From positions 13,369,921 through 13,433,920 of the forward strand of contig ML681998.1 in NCBI GenBank assembly GCA_007922195.1: DNA of 64,000 nt, read 5' to 3'. Shown piece by piece: positions 22,855 through 36,194 of this stretch (the first letter of the stretch is position 1; the number at the start of each line of letters is the position of its first letter). Under the pieces are notes generated by a model. It did not search any database and was not told the DNA's origin. It saw only the letters and a list, made by a program, of their open reading frames with translations. A program made the translations under genes and the position numbers. The stretch comes from Podocnemis expansa. Its lineage: Eukaryota; Chordata; Testudines; Podocnemididae.

Positions 22855-24954
22855 CATGTCTGTGAGCTACTCCAGAGAGCATGACAGTGGCAACAGGGGA
22901 GGTGAATTCATAGAAGACCAAAGCACAGTTTGATTAATACAACCAATTTAGCAAAGCGAAACAAAGAGCAACTGATGCCCCTTAACTAACTGATAGCCGC
23001 AAAGGTAAATTAGGGACAAAACTGTACAGGCTCTAGAAACATCCATCTCAGAAGAGGTCAGTTTACACCCTCTGGTGTATACTTTAAGTTTAGTCTTAAT
23101 GGGAGTTCAAAGAATAATAACTCTTAAGGTCATGGGGACATGTTGCTGGCTAATAAAATTTTAAAAGCAAGCACAGAAAGAGTAAAGTGTTGTAAATGAA
23201 ACAAATACTATCATAAAAGAAAACAACAAGAAGTGGAATGTAAGACTGGCTTAGCTAACATGGGCTGGCCTAAATTACAACAAAACAAGACTGAACAAAC
23301 AACTGCTGAACAAGCCAACAAGGGAGGCAGAACCTTCCTGCACTATTATGGGTATGTTTATAGTAAATAAAGTATCAGGAACATCCTGACCTGATAAGCA
23401 AGCTTACCTTACTGAGTCTGCAAAGTGATTGGTCCATATGCAATCTGCAAAGCGATTGGTCTTTACAGGCACACAGCATAAAGTAGCCTGAGTAATAAAC
23501 TGGAGCAGAACTGAGTGTTTTGGATCCCAGAGAACAGGAGGAAGTGTTCTTCCAGAATGGGATGAGGTGTTCTGGATATGTCAAGTGGAAAAGGTCTTGG
23601 AGGGAATCTGAACTGATTGTACCACACATGTTCTCCTTGTATATGATTCAATCTCCTGGTTTTCATTCAGATATCTCCATAAAACACACTTCCACCACCC
23701 TTCCGCTGAGAAATCCATCCCCCTAATAATAGGCAAGTAAAAAAAAAATCCTTCTCTCTTGCGTACCAAGTTTAGCCCAAGATTTTCAAAAAGGGACACC
23801 CAAGTTTAGGTTCTGAGTCCATATGCAGGCACCTCACTGTCTTCAATGAGAGCTGCTGGGTGCTTGGTAATGTTGAAAATCAAGTAATTGGTTAGGGGCC
23901 CTACATACAATCTCTGAAGCAGGAGCTTGTCTTTAGGCCGCCCATTTTTTGAAAATCTTGTCTCTTGATTTTAGTTTGTGGCCTAAGGTATATTATAAGC
24001 ATCATAGGGCAAGGATTATGGCACTGTCTTGCTCTGTTTCTCATGTGAGTAAACTGAGTTTAATGCACAGACAACATTCAACAAATAAGTAATAATAACT
24101 GTGCCCAAACATAAGGGTTGGCTACCAGAAGTTAGATCTTAACTGACCCGAAATAGTGAGGAGCTGGGAACCTATCCTTCTGAGGTAGACATACCCCTTC
24201 AAACCCTTGGTGCATGATTTCCCTCATCCTGCTTCTAATAGTGACGTTGTACTTCAGAGAAAAAGGGGGGCAGAGGTGGAACATAATAAATTTTGCCACT
24301 TGCACAACATTTTACATAAGTGGGAAAATTCATTCCAAATCTCTGCAGACAGTCAGCATGCACCCTGAGGCTCGAGATCTGATGACTTCGATATTAGCAG
24401 CTTGCATAACTCCAAATGTAATTAATTGTCATAAAATTCCTCCACTATTTTTCAAATCTAGCCATGCTATTGAATCAGTGACCTCCTATAGTAGTGAATT
24501 CCACATGCTGAATGAAGTAATATTTTTTTTTATTTGTCCTCTATTCTCCAATTAGTCTTTAATTTCTAGCCTTTGAGAAAGCAGCAATATGCATGATGAA
24601 GGGGATGATCCACAGCCACTCATAGTTTTCCCATTATGTGGAACATTTTATCTAACTCTCAATCTTGCGCAGTCTTGATATAAGCAGTAGGTACGACAAA
24701 GAAGTTCAGAAATCAACAGGGAGAGCAAGGAGCAAGCAGGCAGGTGTGAGCTTAGCAAATGGAGAACCTACAGAGAATCCCAGAGCTAAATTTTGATCCC
24801 AATTACACCAGTGTAAACCTAGGTAAACAGAACTGAAATTGATAAAGTTACTCTGGACGTACACTGGTATAAATGAGACTGGAATTAGGCACCCAGTGTA
24901 TAAGCCACAGGTTCCATCCAGCTTTCATTGATGCCAAATGGAGTTTTACAGTTC
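22855..24954. other. no gene recognised
   Basis: About 2.1 kb without coding potential that I recognise. A 'ttacaccagtgtaaa/tacactggtataaat' inverted motif at 24803-24872 is a probable old dispersed repeat. Confidence 0.35.
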
Positions 24955-25930
24955 ATAAATTCAGAGATTATAAAATCAGGAGGATCATTCTGATAGTCTA
25001 GTCTGACCTTCTATATAGCACAGGCCAGAGGTGGTCCATGAGGATACTGCAGGTGTTCCACGGGGGGGAGGGATAATGTAATAATAATATAATCCTGTGC
25101 ACCTCTTATGTATCATATTTGATGTTACATTATTATGCACAATGTAATCTGCTTCACAAACACCCTTGTATGATATAACATTCTCTGAATTTAAATAATG
25201 GTGTTTTTGTTTGACATCAACATGAACTGATGCTTTTTGTATGTTCGATGGTTATAACGTGGTCCATGAAAGCTTTCAATGACAATATAGTGGTTCGCAT
25301 AAAGGAAAAGGTTGGGAACTGCTGAAGTACCACATATTTTTCAGAAAAACGTTCAATCTTGATTTTAAAATTACCATGATGGATAAACCACCATGGGATA
25401 ATCCACCACAATCCTTGGTAAATTTGTCTCAGTGGTTAACTATCGTCACTGTTAAAAATGTACACCTTACTTCAAGTCTGAATTTACCTAGCTTCAACTT
25501 CCAACCATTGCACCTTGTTATACCTTTGTCTCTGGACTGAAGAGTCCATTGCCAATTTTTTTGTTACCAAAGTAGGAACTTAAAACTTGTTTACACAGTA
25601 CTTTAGTCCACACCAGCCGGGTATGGATTCTAGTCTGCCTTAGTTTGTTGCACTCTAATTGGCCCCTGTATTACTTGTTGGCCTGCATTCAAAGCTTGCT
25701 AGTGCATGTTTTCATAACCCCCCTTTCAAACGCTGACCAGTTCGTTCACACAACTTTAGTGCAGACTAAAATTTATATCCTCTTGTACAAACTAAAGCAC
25801 TGGGTAGACAACCCCTTACAAACTGCAATCAAATTACCCTTTAACCTTCCCTTTGTTAAGCTGAATAAACTGAGTGTCTTCAATCTATCACTATTAGGCA
25901 TTTTTTCCAATCTTTATATTTGAGATCAGT
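24955..25930 (-). mobile_element. old CR1-type LINE 3' part, twice interrupted
   Basis: Segments at 24955-25026, 25325-25560 and about 25830-25930 read in order as the minus strand of a CR1-like LINE 3' region ('gatagtctagtctgacct', 'ccaccacaatccttggtaaa', 'cttcaacttccaaccattg', 'ctttgttaagctgaataaa'). A hAT-like insertion (25027-25324) and a second block (about 25562-25820) split it. No usable ORF remains. Confidence 0.7.
25027..25324. mobile_element. 5'-truncated hAT-like element
   Basis: The right end 'cataaaggaaaaggttggga...gctg' matches the end of the 3029-3374 element, and the body shares 'gtggtccatga' and 'ataatataat'. The left CAGTGG end is missing. Confidence 0.65.
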
Positions 25931-26902
25931 GGAAATGGGTTTGGAACCCAGTGTCCTACATGTTTTTCATGTTTCTTCAAGAAAACAAAAAGACCAAAAT
26001 CTCAGCAAGTTTAGCAAATTTTTCATGCAGGTCTGACCATAATAAGACCGAGCTGCAAAGTTTCCAATTGAAAGATTTCAAAGCTAAGTGCCTTGCAAGA
26101 GCTAAAATTTTAAACGGCCCTTGCATCTGTAACTGGTCTATTTGAGTATGTCACATAAATTTCCATTAAGAGTATCAGCCAACCCCAGCTCTGTTAAAGA
26201 GTTTGATGGGTGGGAAATGGGAATAGAGATCATAGGAAGAGCTGCCAGAACAGAAAGGGAAGCAGTTGCAAGTGCTCTCACAAGAAATGCAAGCACTGTG
26301 CACTTTTAGTTGTTTCTTTCTTTTAACTGCCTGTGTATCATACAAGATGGATGCAAGATACTAATATTTCAAAGAAATATGGCCTGAACTGGTACTGCTG
26401 ATTTACGTAATAATGTGTTGTTACAAACCAGACAGTCCTCAAAAGGATATTACTGCTTCTCTCATTTCTACAAAGTCCTGAGTTTCATTTTTCTAATACA
26501 CGCTATTCTATTACTAGTATATTTTATACAAGACTTTGTTTGATTTGCAAGAATTGTTCTGAAAAGCTTTTTTAAACAATTACCTTGCAAAGCATTCTGT
26601 TATTCCGGGACATTTAACTGAAATGGCATCATCCTGTTTTAGAGCATTGCGGTGTTAAATAAACTTGACCCACAGCACCAAAGCACTCACTTTTCTCGAA
26701 CTACGTCATACAATTGAAATGCATATGCACATATATAACAGTCTGTCTTCTGCAGCTGAAAGACAAAAGTAAACCCTATTTAAAAATAATTAGGACACTG
26801 CCTTTCCTGTTGAAAAATACACCCAAGTATGGAAGCCAAGGAGTTCTGATAAGATGAATGTTTTAATCTGAATTGCTGTAGGGAAATGAGATTGAACTAG
26901 AA
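25931..26902. other. unique sequence
   Basis: Nothing recognisable. Confidence 0.35.
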
Positions 26903-27287
26903 TAGGGGTCTGCAACCTGCAGCTACAAGGTCATATGTGGCTCTTTGGCTGCCCCCTTGTGGTTCCAGGCTCTGGGCCCCACCATGCCACCAGGGAACCC
27001 TGCAGGTGGCCCACACCTGGCTCCAGACCCCACCACCACCACCACCACCGAGGGACCACGTGGGCAGCCCGCTGCTGGCTCTGAACCCCTTCTTCCACTG
27101 GAGGACCCTATGGGTGGCTCTTGCCAGTCTCCAGGCTCCAGCATGCCCCATCAGGGGACCCTGTGGCAGGTGCCCTGGCCCAGCTCCTCACATCAGAAGG
27201 GTACACCCATTGTGGCTCTCAAAACACTTGGCTATTGAAAGAATTTTTTTAAATGGCTCCTCTTAGCTTTTGGGTTGCTGACCCCTG
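26903..27287. mobile_element. hAT-like element, family 'CAGGGGTCTGCAACC'
   Basis: Left end TAGGGGTCTGCAACC, right end GGGTTGCTGACCCCTG. Flanks aactagaa and agctagac match at 6 of 8. The GC-rich interior contains diverged repeats of 'ggctc...accatgccac' type and an (ACC)n stretch at 27029-27048. Confidence 0.65.
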
Positions 27288-27344
27288 AGCTAGACAGATA
27301 GATATTTAAACATACTGTACTATTATGTTTATTAAAACAAAGAA

Positions 27345-27395
27345 GGAGGCCTGTGGCACTTAAAGACTAACAAATTTATTTATAAATCCCAGCAC
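27345..27395. mobile_element. fragment of the palindromic retroposon
   Basis: One arm only: 'aggcctgtggcacttaaaga' followed by 'ctaacaaatttattta'. The second arm is not found, so this is a truncated copy. Confidence 0.6.
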
Positions 27396-28082
27396 CCACT
27401 CCTGTGCCTGTAGTGATCTGCTTGGAGCTAGAATTGGTGTAATTCAGCCACAGGCAAAATATGGGGTGGACTGAGGGGGTGGTTTGCACATCTGCTATCA
27501 GGACTGAGTTTTGTGGGGGATTTTTACCAATAGTGGTGGATCAGCCCTTGGCAAGAGAGGCCCTGCCTAACCAATTGATAAATTGACCTATATATGCAGA
27601 TATGAACCAATTGATTAATTGATAAATAGATGCAGATGTGAGGACAAATTGTGGCTGGATTTAAATGGCACTACTAACTTGCTCCAGTAGTAAAGCGCAA
27701 TGCCAGAAATTTCAAAAAATTTAGCTCTGTGTGAGGCTTGGATCTCGGTTTAGCTACTTGTACCTCAAGAAGCTGCCTTGATCCCATGGCAATTTACTAC
27801 ACCCTGGAGTCCCTCTATAAGGATTTTGCTGTGGTAAGTACTGCATGGTTTGGCCCCATCAGGAGTATAGCAAGTAAGCCCAGGCTGGAAGGAGCTTGCA
27901 GGGAGTGGGGTTGAAGTCTGTGCCCTGCTGTCTGCACTTCCCTGACCCTGTGAGTTGGCTCCGATGCGTAAGCTCAAAGAGCTGCTTCAGAACCCTGGAA
28001 CCACCATGTGCTCTGCCCCCTGCACAGCCTGGGTAGTTCCAGCTCCCAGGTCCACGTGCTGCTGCTTCACGACCCTATCAAT
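27396..28082. other. unique sequence
   Basis: Nothing recognisable. Confidence 0.35.
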
Positions 28083-28553
28083 GGCTATGACAACACTTAC
28101 AAAATTAATTCCAAGTAGTTAGTTCAAAATAACTACTTTGAATTTAAATTGAAATTATTATTTTGAATCAGCACTACTTCAAAGTTATTAATTCGAATTA
28201 GGAGTCCAGTGAAGACTCTCTAATTCAAAATAAAGTGGGCTTTATTAATTTGAAGTAGAGAGTCTTCACTAGACTCTCTAATTCGAAATAGGGGAAGGTG
28301 GGCAAAAGAAAAGGGATATTAGTCCAAATTAAGTCTATTCTGTGGCTTAAAATGGCTTAACTCAAACTAATAACTTTGAAGTAAATGATACTTTGAAGTA
28401 AAAGGAGGTTTTATTATATTGAATTAGCAGTTCCTTATTTCAAATTAAGGAACTGCTTGATTCGATATAATAAAATGCCTCCTTGGCCAGGGAATAAGTT
28501 ATTTCAAATTAAGCCTCTTAAATTCAAAATAACTTGTAAGTGTAGACACACCC
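28083..28553. mobile_element. Harbinger-like MITE
   Basis: Ends GGCTATGACAACACTTACAA and TTGTAAGTGTAGACACACCC are inverted. The interior consists of 'taattcgaa/ttcgaatta' and 'ttcaaaataa' blocks in both orientations, with a mirrored pair 'gagagtcttcact' near 28258-28275. The target duplication is unclear (aat and aaa). Confidence 0.7.
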
Positions 28554-30720
28554 AAAAAGCTTTACATAGCTCTTAAATGACACATTGGGTGAGGTGGTAA
28601 TACCTGTTTTGTGATTTCTGCCTCACTTATCAAAAGAGCTATGACCCGCCAATGATCTTATGCAAGAAGGGGTTGATCTGGGTCTGCATGCACTTCACAG
28701 TGTGCTTTCTGCCTCTGCTCTGTGGCTGGGCCAAATGGGGGCCATGGAGGGCTTGAATAGTCTCCACTAAGCAGCTTTTAAGTTGCCTCAAGGGTGGAGA
28801 GGGAGGATTTTGGAGATACTGAGTGGCTTCCTGAATCTAGCCCTTTGTGCACTTTTTTGGCTTAAAAAAAGAAGAAGCAACAGCAAGAGCTCAGTGTAGC
28901 TACCCAAACCACATAGCTATGTTATGAGAAGCAATAAAACTATTAGCTGCTGGCACCCAGCCAAGAATCCATTAATGGCAGGCTGGTATCTCTCCAGGAA
29001 TGTAAAATGTTTTACTAAATAAACATTAAAGCAGGAAGCATTCAACTTCTGTCACTAGGTAAAACTCCAGTGTGATTCTATCCCAAAGAGGAATAGCTAG
29101 GAGGTGGGCAAGGGAACCGTGTTTCACTGATAAAAAGCTATTTAGTACCAGGAGGAACCAGTGAGACTTATTTTACAATGTCTTACCCAACATGATGTAT
29201 GAGGTTTGATACTTTTATTGGATCAAGTCATTGCTGATAGGTAAAAGAGAGAAGAAATCTGTTCAGAAGGCAGGAGGGTTAGCCACACTGAATAATACTT
29301 TGTAATTAAACTGCAGAATTTGGCACATTTTCCTGGCTGTCAAAGCACAAGTTGAAGGTTGATGGAAATAGAAGATTAAATCAAGAATTTGTTCTCCAGG
29401 AATCAGCACAGTTTGCTTACATTGTTTCACATGAGAAATGATCTAGAAAGAAAAATGTACAATAAATCAACAATCTACTCCCTTAGTGCATCAAACATTC
29501 AGTAATATAATGTTTCAGAATGAAGTCCTAGGAATGACAAGGGATGAGATATTTTTGTCTTTACTTTGGACTTGTAATCCAGTCTTCCATGGGTCAGCCC
29601 TCTAGGCAGCAAGAAAGGATTCACAACAAAAGACGGCAGGGGCAGCGTGGCACCTCCAATGCCCTCCTTTGTGATTTCTAGTGAAGAACTAGTGAAAAAG
29701 ATTCCCCAGACTAGCTTAAACTGGTAAAAAAGATCCTTAGGTCAAAACAAAGGAAATTAAAATCCTGAGAGTCAGCATGAAGGCTACCTAAGCACGTTTA
29801 ATAGAGCCACAGAAGGAATGCAAGCCTCTAAACATGAGAGAGAATAGTTAACGGCAAGGTCCAAGAGGTTATTCAAGCCAAGCAGGTATCCTTCAGAAAT
29901 GGAAACCCAACCCTAGGGAAAGCGGTTGAAAGGAAGATAAACTATGGCAGATAATATGTACAATAGAAGCCAGGAGGGCTAAGGGTGATTAGCCAAACAC
30001 ATAGAAACAAGTAACAAGCAATAGGTTAAGCTGATCCAAAGCAGGAATTCTGCAAGAAAATTAGTGGATTCTCCAGACTACACATGGAAGGGTGCAATTA
30101 AGGTGGAGAAGATCATTTCAGAGAATTTCAATACTTCTGCTCACCATTCCAATTGTTGAGGAGATACCAACACACAATGTACACTTCACATCAAAAAGCT
30201 GAGTCACTGTCAGAGGCTGAAGTGTCCAAAGAGGCTGTGCTGACACTAAGCCCTAGCCTACATTAGAGCTGGTTTTTTGTGTCAGTCAACCAGCAGTTAT
30301 GAAACGAATCTAAAATTCCTTGCATAACTGCCAGTGACTTTTTTAGCTATTGGTACACATTCGGGAAAGCCCACCACAAACCCCTTGAGGTCAGCTTTTC
30401 TGTATGCCCTTCGGTCCCCAGGACTTCTGGAGCTGACTTCCAGGAGCAGGGCAGCAAGTTCAGACTCGCTGCTAACCGCTCCCAGAACACCGAGCTGATG
30501 GCAGTGATTTTGCTGCCCTCAGCATAGACATAGCCTAACTGACCAAATGAAATGTCTTCACTAGTGAGAAAACTGGGCCGCCTGCCCTTAAAATTAGGCA
30601 CTATGCTGTATACAGACAGCTAGAAGGTAACAAATGTGGTACTTAGTTTGAAAAACAGTGATCCTATGAATTACAGAACCTCAAGCTTTACTTTAGCACC
30701 CGGTAAATTGCCTGTTCTAC
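28554..30720. other. no gene recognised
   Basis: About 2.2 kb without recognisable coding or RNA genes. Parts of 30245-30540 have 'agcctacatta...tagacatagcct' ends typical of decayed MITEs but could not be delimited. Confidence 0.35.
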
Positions 30721-31240
30721 ATTTACAATACATACTGGCATAGCTATGTCAGTTACGGGGTGTGAATTTTTTACCCACATAGCTACCTTGGTATAATACC
30801 CAGTTAAGATGCATGTATGCCAATATAATTTATGTCTCATGGACAACTGGTGTAAACTATGCTGGCAGAAGCATTTTTATTCTGGCATAAACTGAGTCTA
30901 CACTAGGAAGTTTTGCTGGTATATACCACAGGAGGTATACCAGAAAAACTTCTCTAAGGCGGCTCTGCAGTAAAAGCATTGCAAGAGTGTGTGGGTGCTG
31001 CTGTTATATTTAAATGAAGATGCTCCTACACCAATGGGAGAGCTTCTCCTGTCAGCATAGTTAATCCACCTTCTGAGAGGTGGTAGCTGTGTCAACAGAA
31101 ACTCTCCCATCGATATAGTGCTGTCTACATGGGGGTTAGATTTGTATAAGTACGTTGCTCATCTGTGGGAATTTTTCACATCCTGAGTGACATAGTTACA
31201 CCATATACTCCATTAGTGTAGAACTAGCCTAAGTGTATAC
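30721..31240. mobile_element. decayed MITE-like cluster
   Basis: Inverted words such as 'ctggcataaactgagtctac' and 'tggtataat...gctatgccagt', plus 'gtctacactagg/tagtgtagaac', suggest one or two degenerate foldback elements. Boundaries are not resolvable by eye. Confidence 0.35.
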
Positions 31241-31899
31241 AACACCTGTGGCCTTGTCTACATGGGGACATTCAGGAAAGTAAATCCAAATTAACATGTT
31301 TTTCCACCTTGGGAAGTGAATATTAGAATGATGACAAGATAAGGTAATACAGAATTCGATCCAGTAGATCATATTACCTCATCCCTCTAGTATCTGGGAC
31401 CAACATAGCTAAAACAACACTGCAAATACAAAATATGAAATAAAATATGAAAAGACAGATGTATTTCATGCCACTTGCATAGAACTTCATGTAGGAACAT
31501 GCTTTTCACTTTAGAAAGTGAAATAGAATCTTAAAAAGTCCAAGGGCTGCAATTACACCCTTAATCTGGCAAAAAGTATTCCCTACCTAGAGGGTTAAGT
31601 CATAGTTCTTTAGGAAAAAAGGTCTAGTTACTGAGACAAGAACTCTTGATCCATTAACTATATACCAAAGGAGTAGCCACATTAGTCTACTTCTGCAAAA
31701 CTATATAATGTTCACTTACATATAAAATGTAAGACAAAGAAACCCAGAATTATGTTACTCTTACTGCTCAAAAACATACAAATTTAGGGCCAGAATGTGC
31801 TTTGAAAACACCTCTAATGGAGGCCATCCAGAACAGTACTGCCTTAGGCACAGTCTCTACAGAATCTCCCTAAGGTATAGGGAAGTTTACAGGCTACAC
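31241..31899. other. unique sequence with a retroposon fragment
   Basis: The only recognised piece is 'ccaaaggagtagccacatta' at 31667-31686, the head of the palindromic retroposon family without its arms. Confidence 0.4.
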
Positions 31900-32087
31900 C
31901 AGGAGTCTCAAACTCGAATCACCATGAGGGCTGCATGGGGACTAGTACGTTAGCCTGAGGGCCACACCACTAAAACCTTTTCATACAACAATATTGTAAA
32001 TATCAGTAAAAATAGCGTCATTGCGGGCTGCAGGAAATACATTTAGGGGCCGCATGCGGCCTATGGGCTGCATGTTTGACATTCCTG
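31900..32087. mobile_element. hAT-like element with perfect 8-bp TSD
   Basis: Begins CAGGAGTCTCAAACTC and ends GTTTGACATTCCTG. The octamer ggctacac is identical on both sides (31892-31899 and 32088-32095). Interior words 'gggctgca' and 'aggggccgcatgcggcc' match the family of 12684-12894. No ORF. Confidence 0.9.
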
Positions 32088-33289
32088 GGCTACACCATCT
32101 TTTAGGACGCAGGCCACTGTGGAACTGGTTAGCATGGGAGCTGAGCCGAACCATGGTCCCATGTCCTTGTTGAGCCATTTTGTGGGGCAAAGCTTTAAAA
32201 CATGTTTTTGTTTCCCTGATCCTTTGGTCTTCTGGAGGCTGTTCCAGTCCTCAGTGTAATCTAGAGCAGGCTCAGGGCTACTGTAATTTATGGCCACCTA
32301 CCCATTATCCCAAGGGACTATTCCAAAAGCCAGAGATTCCCATGACACAAGGATGCCTTCTCTACACCAAACTTTCCCTATCCCTAGATGCTGTAAACTG
32401 GGGACAGGTTAGAGATGTTATAAAGGCTACTTTTCATCATTACAGTGGCATAATGCAGCCTTAGTGGGGCTGAGAACCTAATCACAGAGATTCAGTTCAG
32501 TTTATATTAAGTTTAAAGTGATGGCAAGAGCTCCGGGATGAGACATCAGAAAGACAGACTGGAATGTGGGATTGGATGGAGGAAGAGAGAGGAGTGGAAA
32601 GGCAGAGTTGTGGGTCACTGAAATAAAGATGGTGGTTGCATCTATGTGAACAAAAGCACCATACACCTGCTCTCCACTAGAAAATTTTACCCATATAGCT
32701 GTGCTGATTAGTGGGGAGATGGTTTACCAAAATACTTACAGATGTAAAAGAGCTAGTGTGGATGCTGTAATGTTGGTAATCAAATAAAAGGACTTATACC
32801 AGTACAGCTCATTCCCCTGTCCTTTGGGAATAGCTATACCAGTGTAAGTATTTTATACTGATATAGCTGTGACTACATGAACAGTACTATACTGTTTTAA
32901 CTGTATTGATATAGCCAAAGTGGTACAGCTTTTGTGTGCAGAAGGGACCAAAGAAACAGCATAAAGGGAGAACAAAAGGGGGCCAGATGGGGTCCCTGAG
33001 ACCCCCACAAAGAGAGAGAGAAAGAAATAGGAGAAGGACAATCATCCCAAGGAGTCGCTGATCCAACTAGCCCAGTATCTTGTCTTCTGACAGTGGCCAG
33101 TGCCAGATACTTCAGAGGGAATGAACAGATCAGGGCAAATATTAAATGATCCATCCCTTGGCACCCAGGACAATCTTCTGGCAGTTGGAGGTTTGCGGAC
33201 ATTCAGAGTAATATGGGGTTGTTTACTTGACCATCTTGACTAATATCCATAAATGGACCTTTCCTTCATGAACTATGTAATTCTTTTTC
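32088..33289. other. no gene recognised
   Basis: The AT-rich block at 32680-32890 ('ccatatagctgtgctga', 'actgatatagctgtgac') is probably MITE-derived. The rest is unrecognised. Confidence 0.35.
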
Positions 33290-34230
33290 TCCCCATATCC
33301 TGTGTAGTGAAGTTTGATTAAAAGAATTCATTTAGCTTCTCCACAACAACCTTATCTTCCTCAAGTGCTCCTTTAGCACCTCAGTCATCTGGTATCTCCA
33401 TTGACTGTGGCAGACTTCCTGCTTTGGATGTACTTTAAAAACCATTCGTCTGTTAGTGTTTGTGTCTTTACACAGTTGTGCTTCACGTTCTTTTTTGTCC
33501 TGCCTAATTGTGCTTTTACACTTGACTTACCAGAATCTATGCACCTTTCTGTTTTCCTCCACAGGATTTGACTTTGTTTTTAAAGGATGACTTTTTGCTT
33601 CTGACTGCCTCTTTTACTCTGCTGTTTAGCCATGGCGGCATTTTTTTTCTTTAAGGTCTGTTAGTGGAGGGCGTAAGGGAGTAATGCATTTAGTATGAGC
33701 TTCTCTTATGGCAATTTTAAATAGTCTTCATGAAAGCTGAAGGTATTTCACCCTTGGGAGTGTTCCTTTTAATTTCCATTTAACTAGCCTGCTCTTTTTT
33801 GTGGGGTTCTCCTTTTTGAAGTTAAATGCTCCTGTGATGGGTTTCTTTGGCATTTTTTCCTCTGTAGAGATACTAAATTTAAGTTCATTATAGTTGCTAT
33901 TATAGAGGGTTTCAGCTATAGTCACATCTTGAACCGGATCCTGTGTACCACTAAAGACTACATCAAGAATTGCCTCTCCCCTAGCGAATTCCCAAACTTG
34001 CTGCTTCAAGAAGCAGTCATTAATAGTGTCTAGAAATTTCTCTCTCTCTCCTTTCTGAGGTAAAATATACCTAGTGAATATGAGGATAGCTGAAATCCCT
34101 TGTTATTATTGTTTTCTGCCTTTGTAGCCTCTCTAATCTTCCTGAGCATTTCACAATCACCATCACCATCCTGGTCAATTGGTTGCTAGTGTATTCCTGC
34201 TACTACAGAGGTGTTTCAAGGGACAAAGGA
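33290..34230 (-). pseudogene. CR1/L3-type LINE endonuclease remnant
   Basis: On the minus strand, about 34110-34070 reads DFSYPHI before a stop, matching the GDFNYPDI-type block of CR1-family apurinic-like endonucleases. The frame 34009-33728 continues with RGEAILDVVFSGTQDPVQDV and TIAETLYNSNYNELKFSI; the 'SNYNE' position corresponds to the catalytic SDH motif, so the active site is lost. The polypeptide then runs into low-similarity sequence. Known role of the family: nicking of target DNA for target-primed reverse transcription. The RT part is absent. Confidence 0.7.
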
Positions 34231-36104
34231 GAGATGACTTTACATCATCTTTGAACCTGCAGGATTTTGACTCCTGACAAGGCCATGCCACACCTCTATA
34301 TAAATGAGAGCAGTGCTTTAGTCACTTCTGCTATATATACACTTTCATGCGTGAGCACACACACACCCCGGTACATCCCTACATCAGAGGTAGTAGTGGG
34401 TGGAATATGGACATTTCATTATGCCACACAGAGAACCCGCTTGCACCAATGATATTCCCCTAGAGCCAGTTAATCCAGCTTTGTGATCCCTCTGCATTGG
34501 CTGGGGTGCCTTAAAGGGGCTCAGCAGATCCAAAAATCAGGACCAATATATCTTCTACAGACATGATGCCTCCCTCTACTTCCCCCACTGTTTTACAATT
34601 CCCAGAACCATAATTTAGCCTTTTGCATTGCTTGAATAAAGGAAGATTTAGAAAGAAAAGGATCTCTTTTCAAAAGGTTTCCAAATGATATAGAAGCAAG
34701 ACTTGGCCCAGGACCTAGTGGTTACACATAGTAATCAGTGCATGCAGCTGATCTAGCATACTGATGAGTGATGAGTCAAGAATCCAAAGGTAACATAGTC
34801 CTGTCTTACTCAATAGCAATAATACCATCTCTCTGGGTTTCCACATCTGGGCCAGCAGTTATGTTTGTGTGACCTTTCAAAAATCAGTGGAATTTTTAGT
34901 GAAACACGCAGGCAGCAAAATGTTTGGGGTTGTGAAGTTATTGTGGGCTATAAAATATCATTTGCTTATCACAAACACATGAGTCAAGCCAGACAGAGAT
35001 ATCAGAATCTTGGATTACATACCCACTGTTCACATCAATACTGTCTCTATTATTTAAAAGGAACATTTGTTCAACTTAAGGAATATAGCTAGAGCTATTT
35101 TGGTGTGTACAAAAGTTCAGCTCTATTTTTCTGTCTAAGCTATCTGTTTAGACTTGTATTTTTTTCCTAGCACTGTGGCATTTGAATGCCTGAATTCAGA
35201 TTACTCTTTCATCTTTGGTGACTTCCTCACATAACAGACCCTTTTCCCATCTCACAACATTGTCACAGACCGTTTGAGGTAACACTTTTCACTGTTGACA
35301 GGCACAAGTGAAGCACAGGTTAGAATTATCTACCTCTGCACTTATTTTGTCCTTTCCATCTTAGGATCTCAAAGCATGCTCTCTCTCTCTGTGAAACTCA
35401 CCCCAAGCTGAAGGCCAGCACAAAGCCTATTTGTTAATTAAGCCCCACATACGTCCTCAAACCAAGGTTTACAAGGGACTTCAGCGATGCATATGCCTTA
35501 CGTGCAGGCCCTCTGCACAAAAATGAATTTCTCTCATGTATACCATGTTCTCTGAAGAGACATGGAGCCATTTTGAAATATAGCCTACTCAAAACGCAAA
35601 CCCTGTGATGGCCAAAGTTTTCAAAAGGGATTTTTGAGAGCGCAACTTGAGGTGCCCCTAAAGTACGGAGCAAGCACTGTGTACCCATCTTCTAAAGACC
35701 AGGCCTCTTTAATGTGTCTTAAGTTGGGACAGCCAAAAACTGAGAGATCCAAAAATCACTAGTCACTTTTGAAAATCTTGATTGAGGTTGTATAGGTAGC
35801 TATGAGACCGGTGTTTTTAATATCCTGCACATTAAGAACCTCACCTCTTCTGTGCAGCATTCAATAGCCATTTTTTTCAGGACTGCTCTGTTTTGTAAGA
35901 GTGAGTACAAACGCTATGCTGTCTGCCTGAGGCCTTACATTTCTTCTGTCTTGTAGCTGTTTTCTTTACTCTGAAACCGAAATCATTTAGTCATTAGACT
36001 GAAGAGGCCTGCTTTCCTTTTTGGCATATGGTAACAGCAGCAGCAGCATGATGCTTGATATTTTTCATCTTCAGAGAATGTTACAGTCATGTAAGCACAT
36101 AAGC
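34231..36104. other. no gene recognised
   Basis: No coding exon or RNA gene seen. Weak old-repeat character near 35590-35780. Confidence 0.35.
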
Positions 36105-36194
36105 AAGCATGCTCTCTGCTTTACGGAGGGTGAAACCAAGGCAGTGTTATTAAGTGACTTGACCAAAACCAAGGAGTGAGTCACTGTCAAAGCA

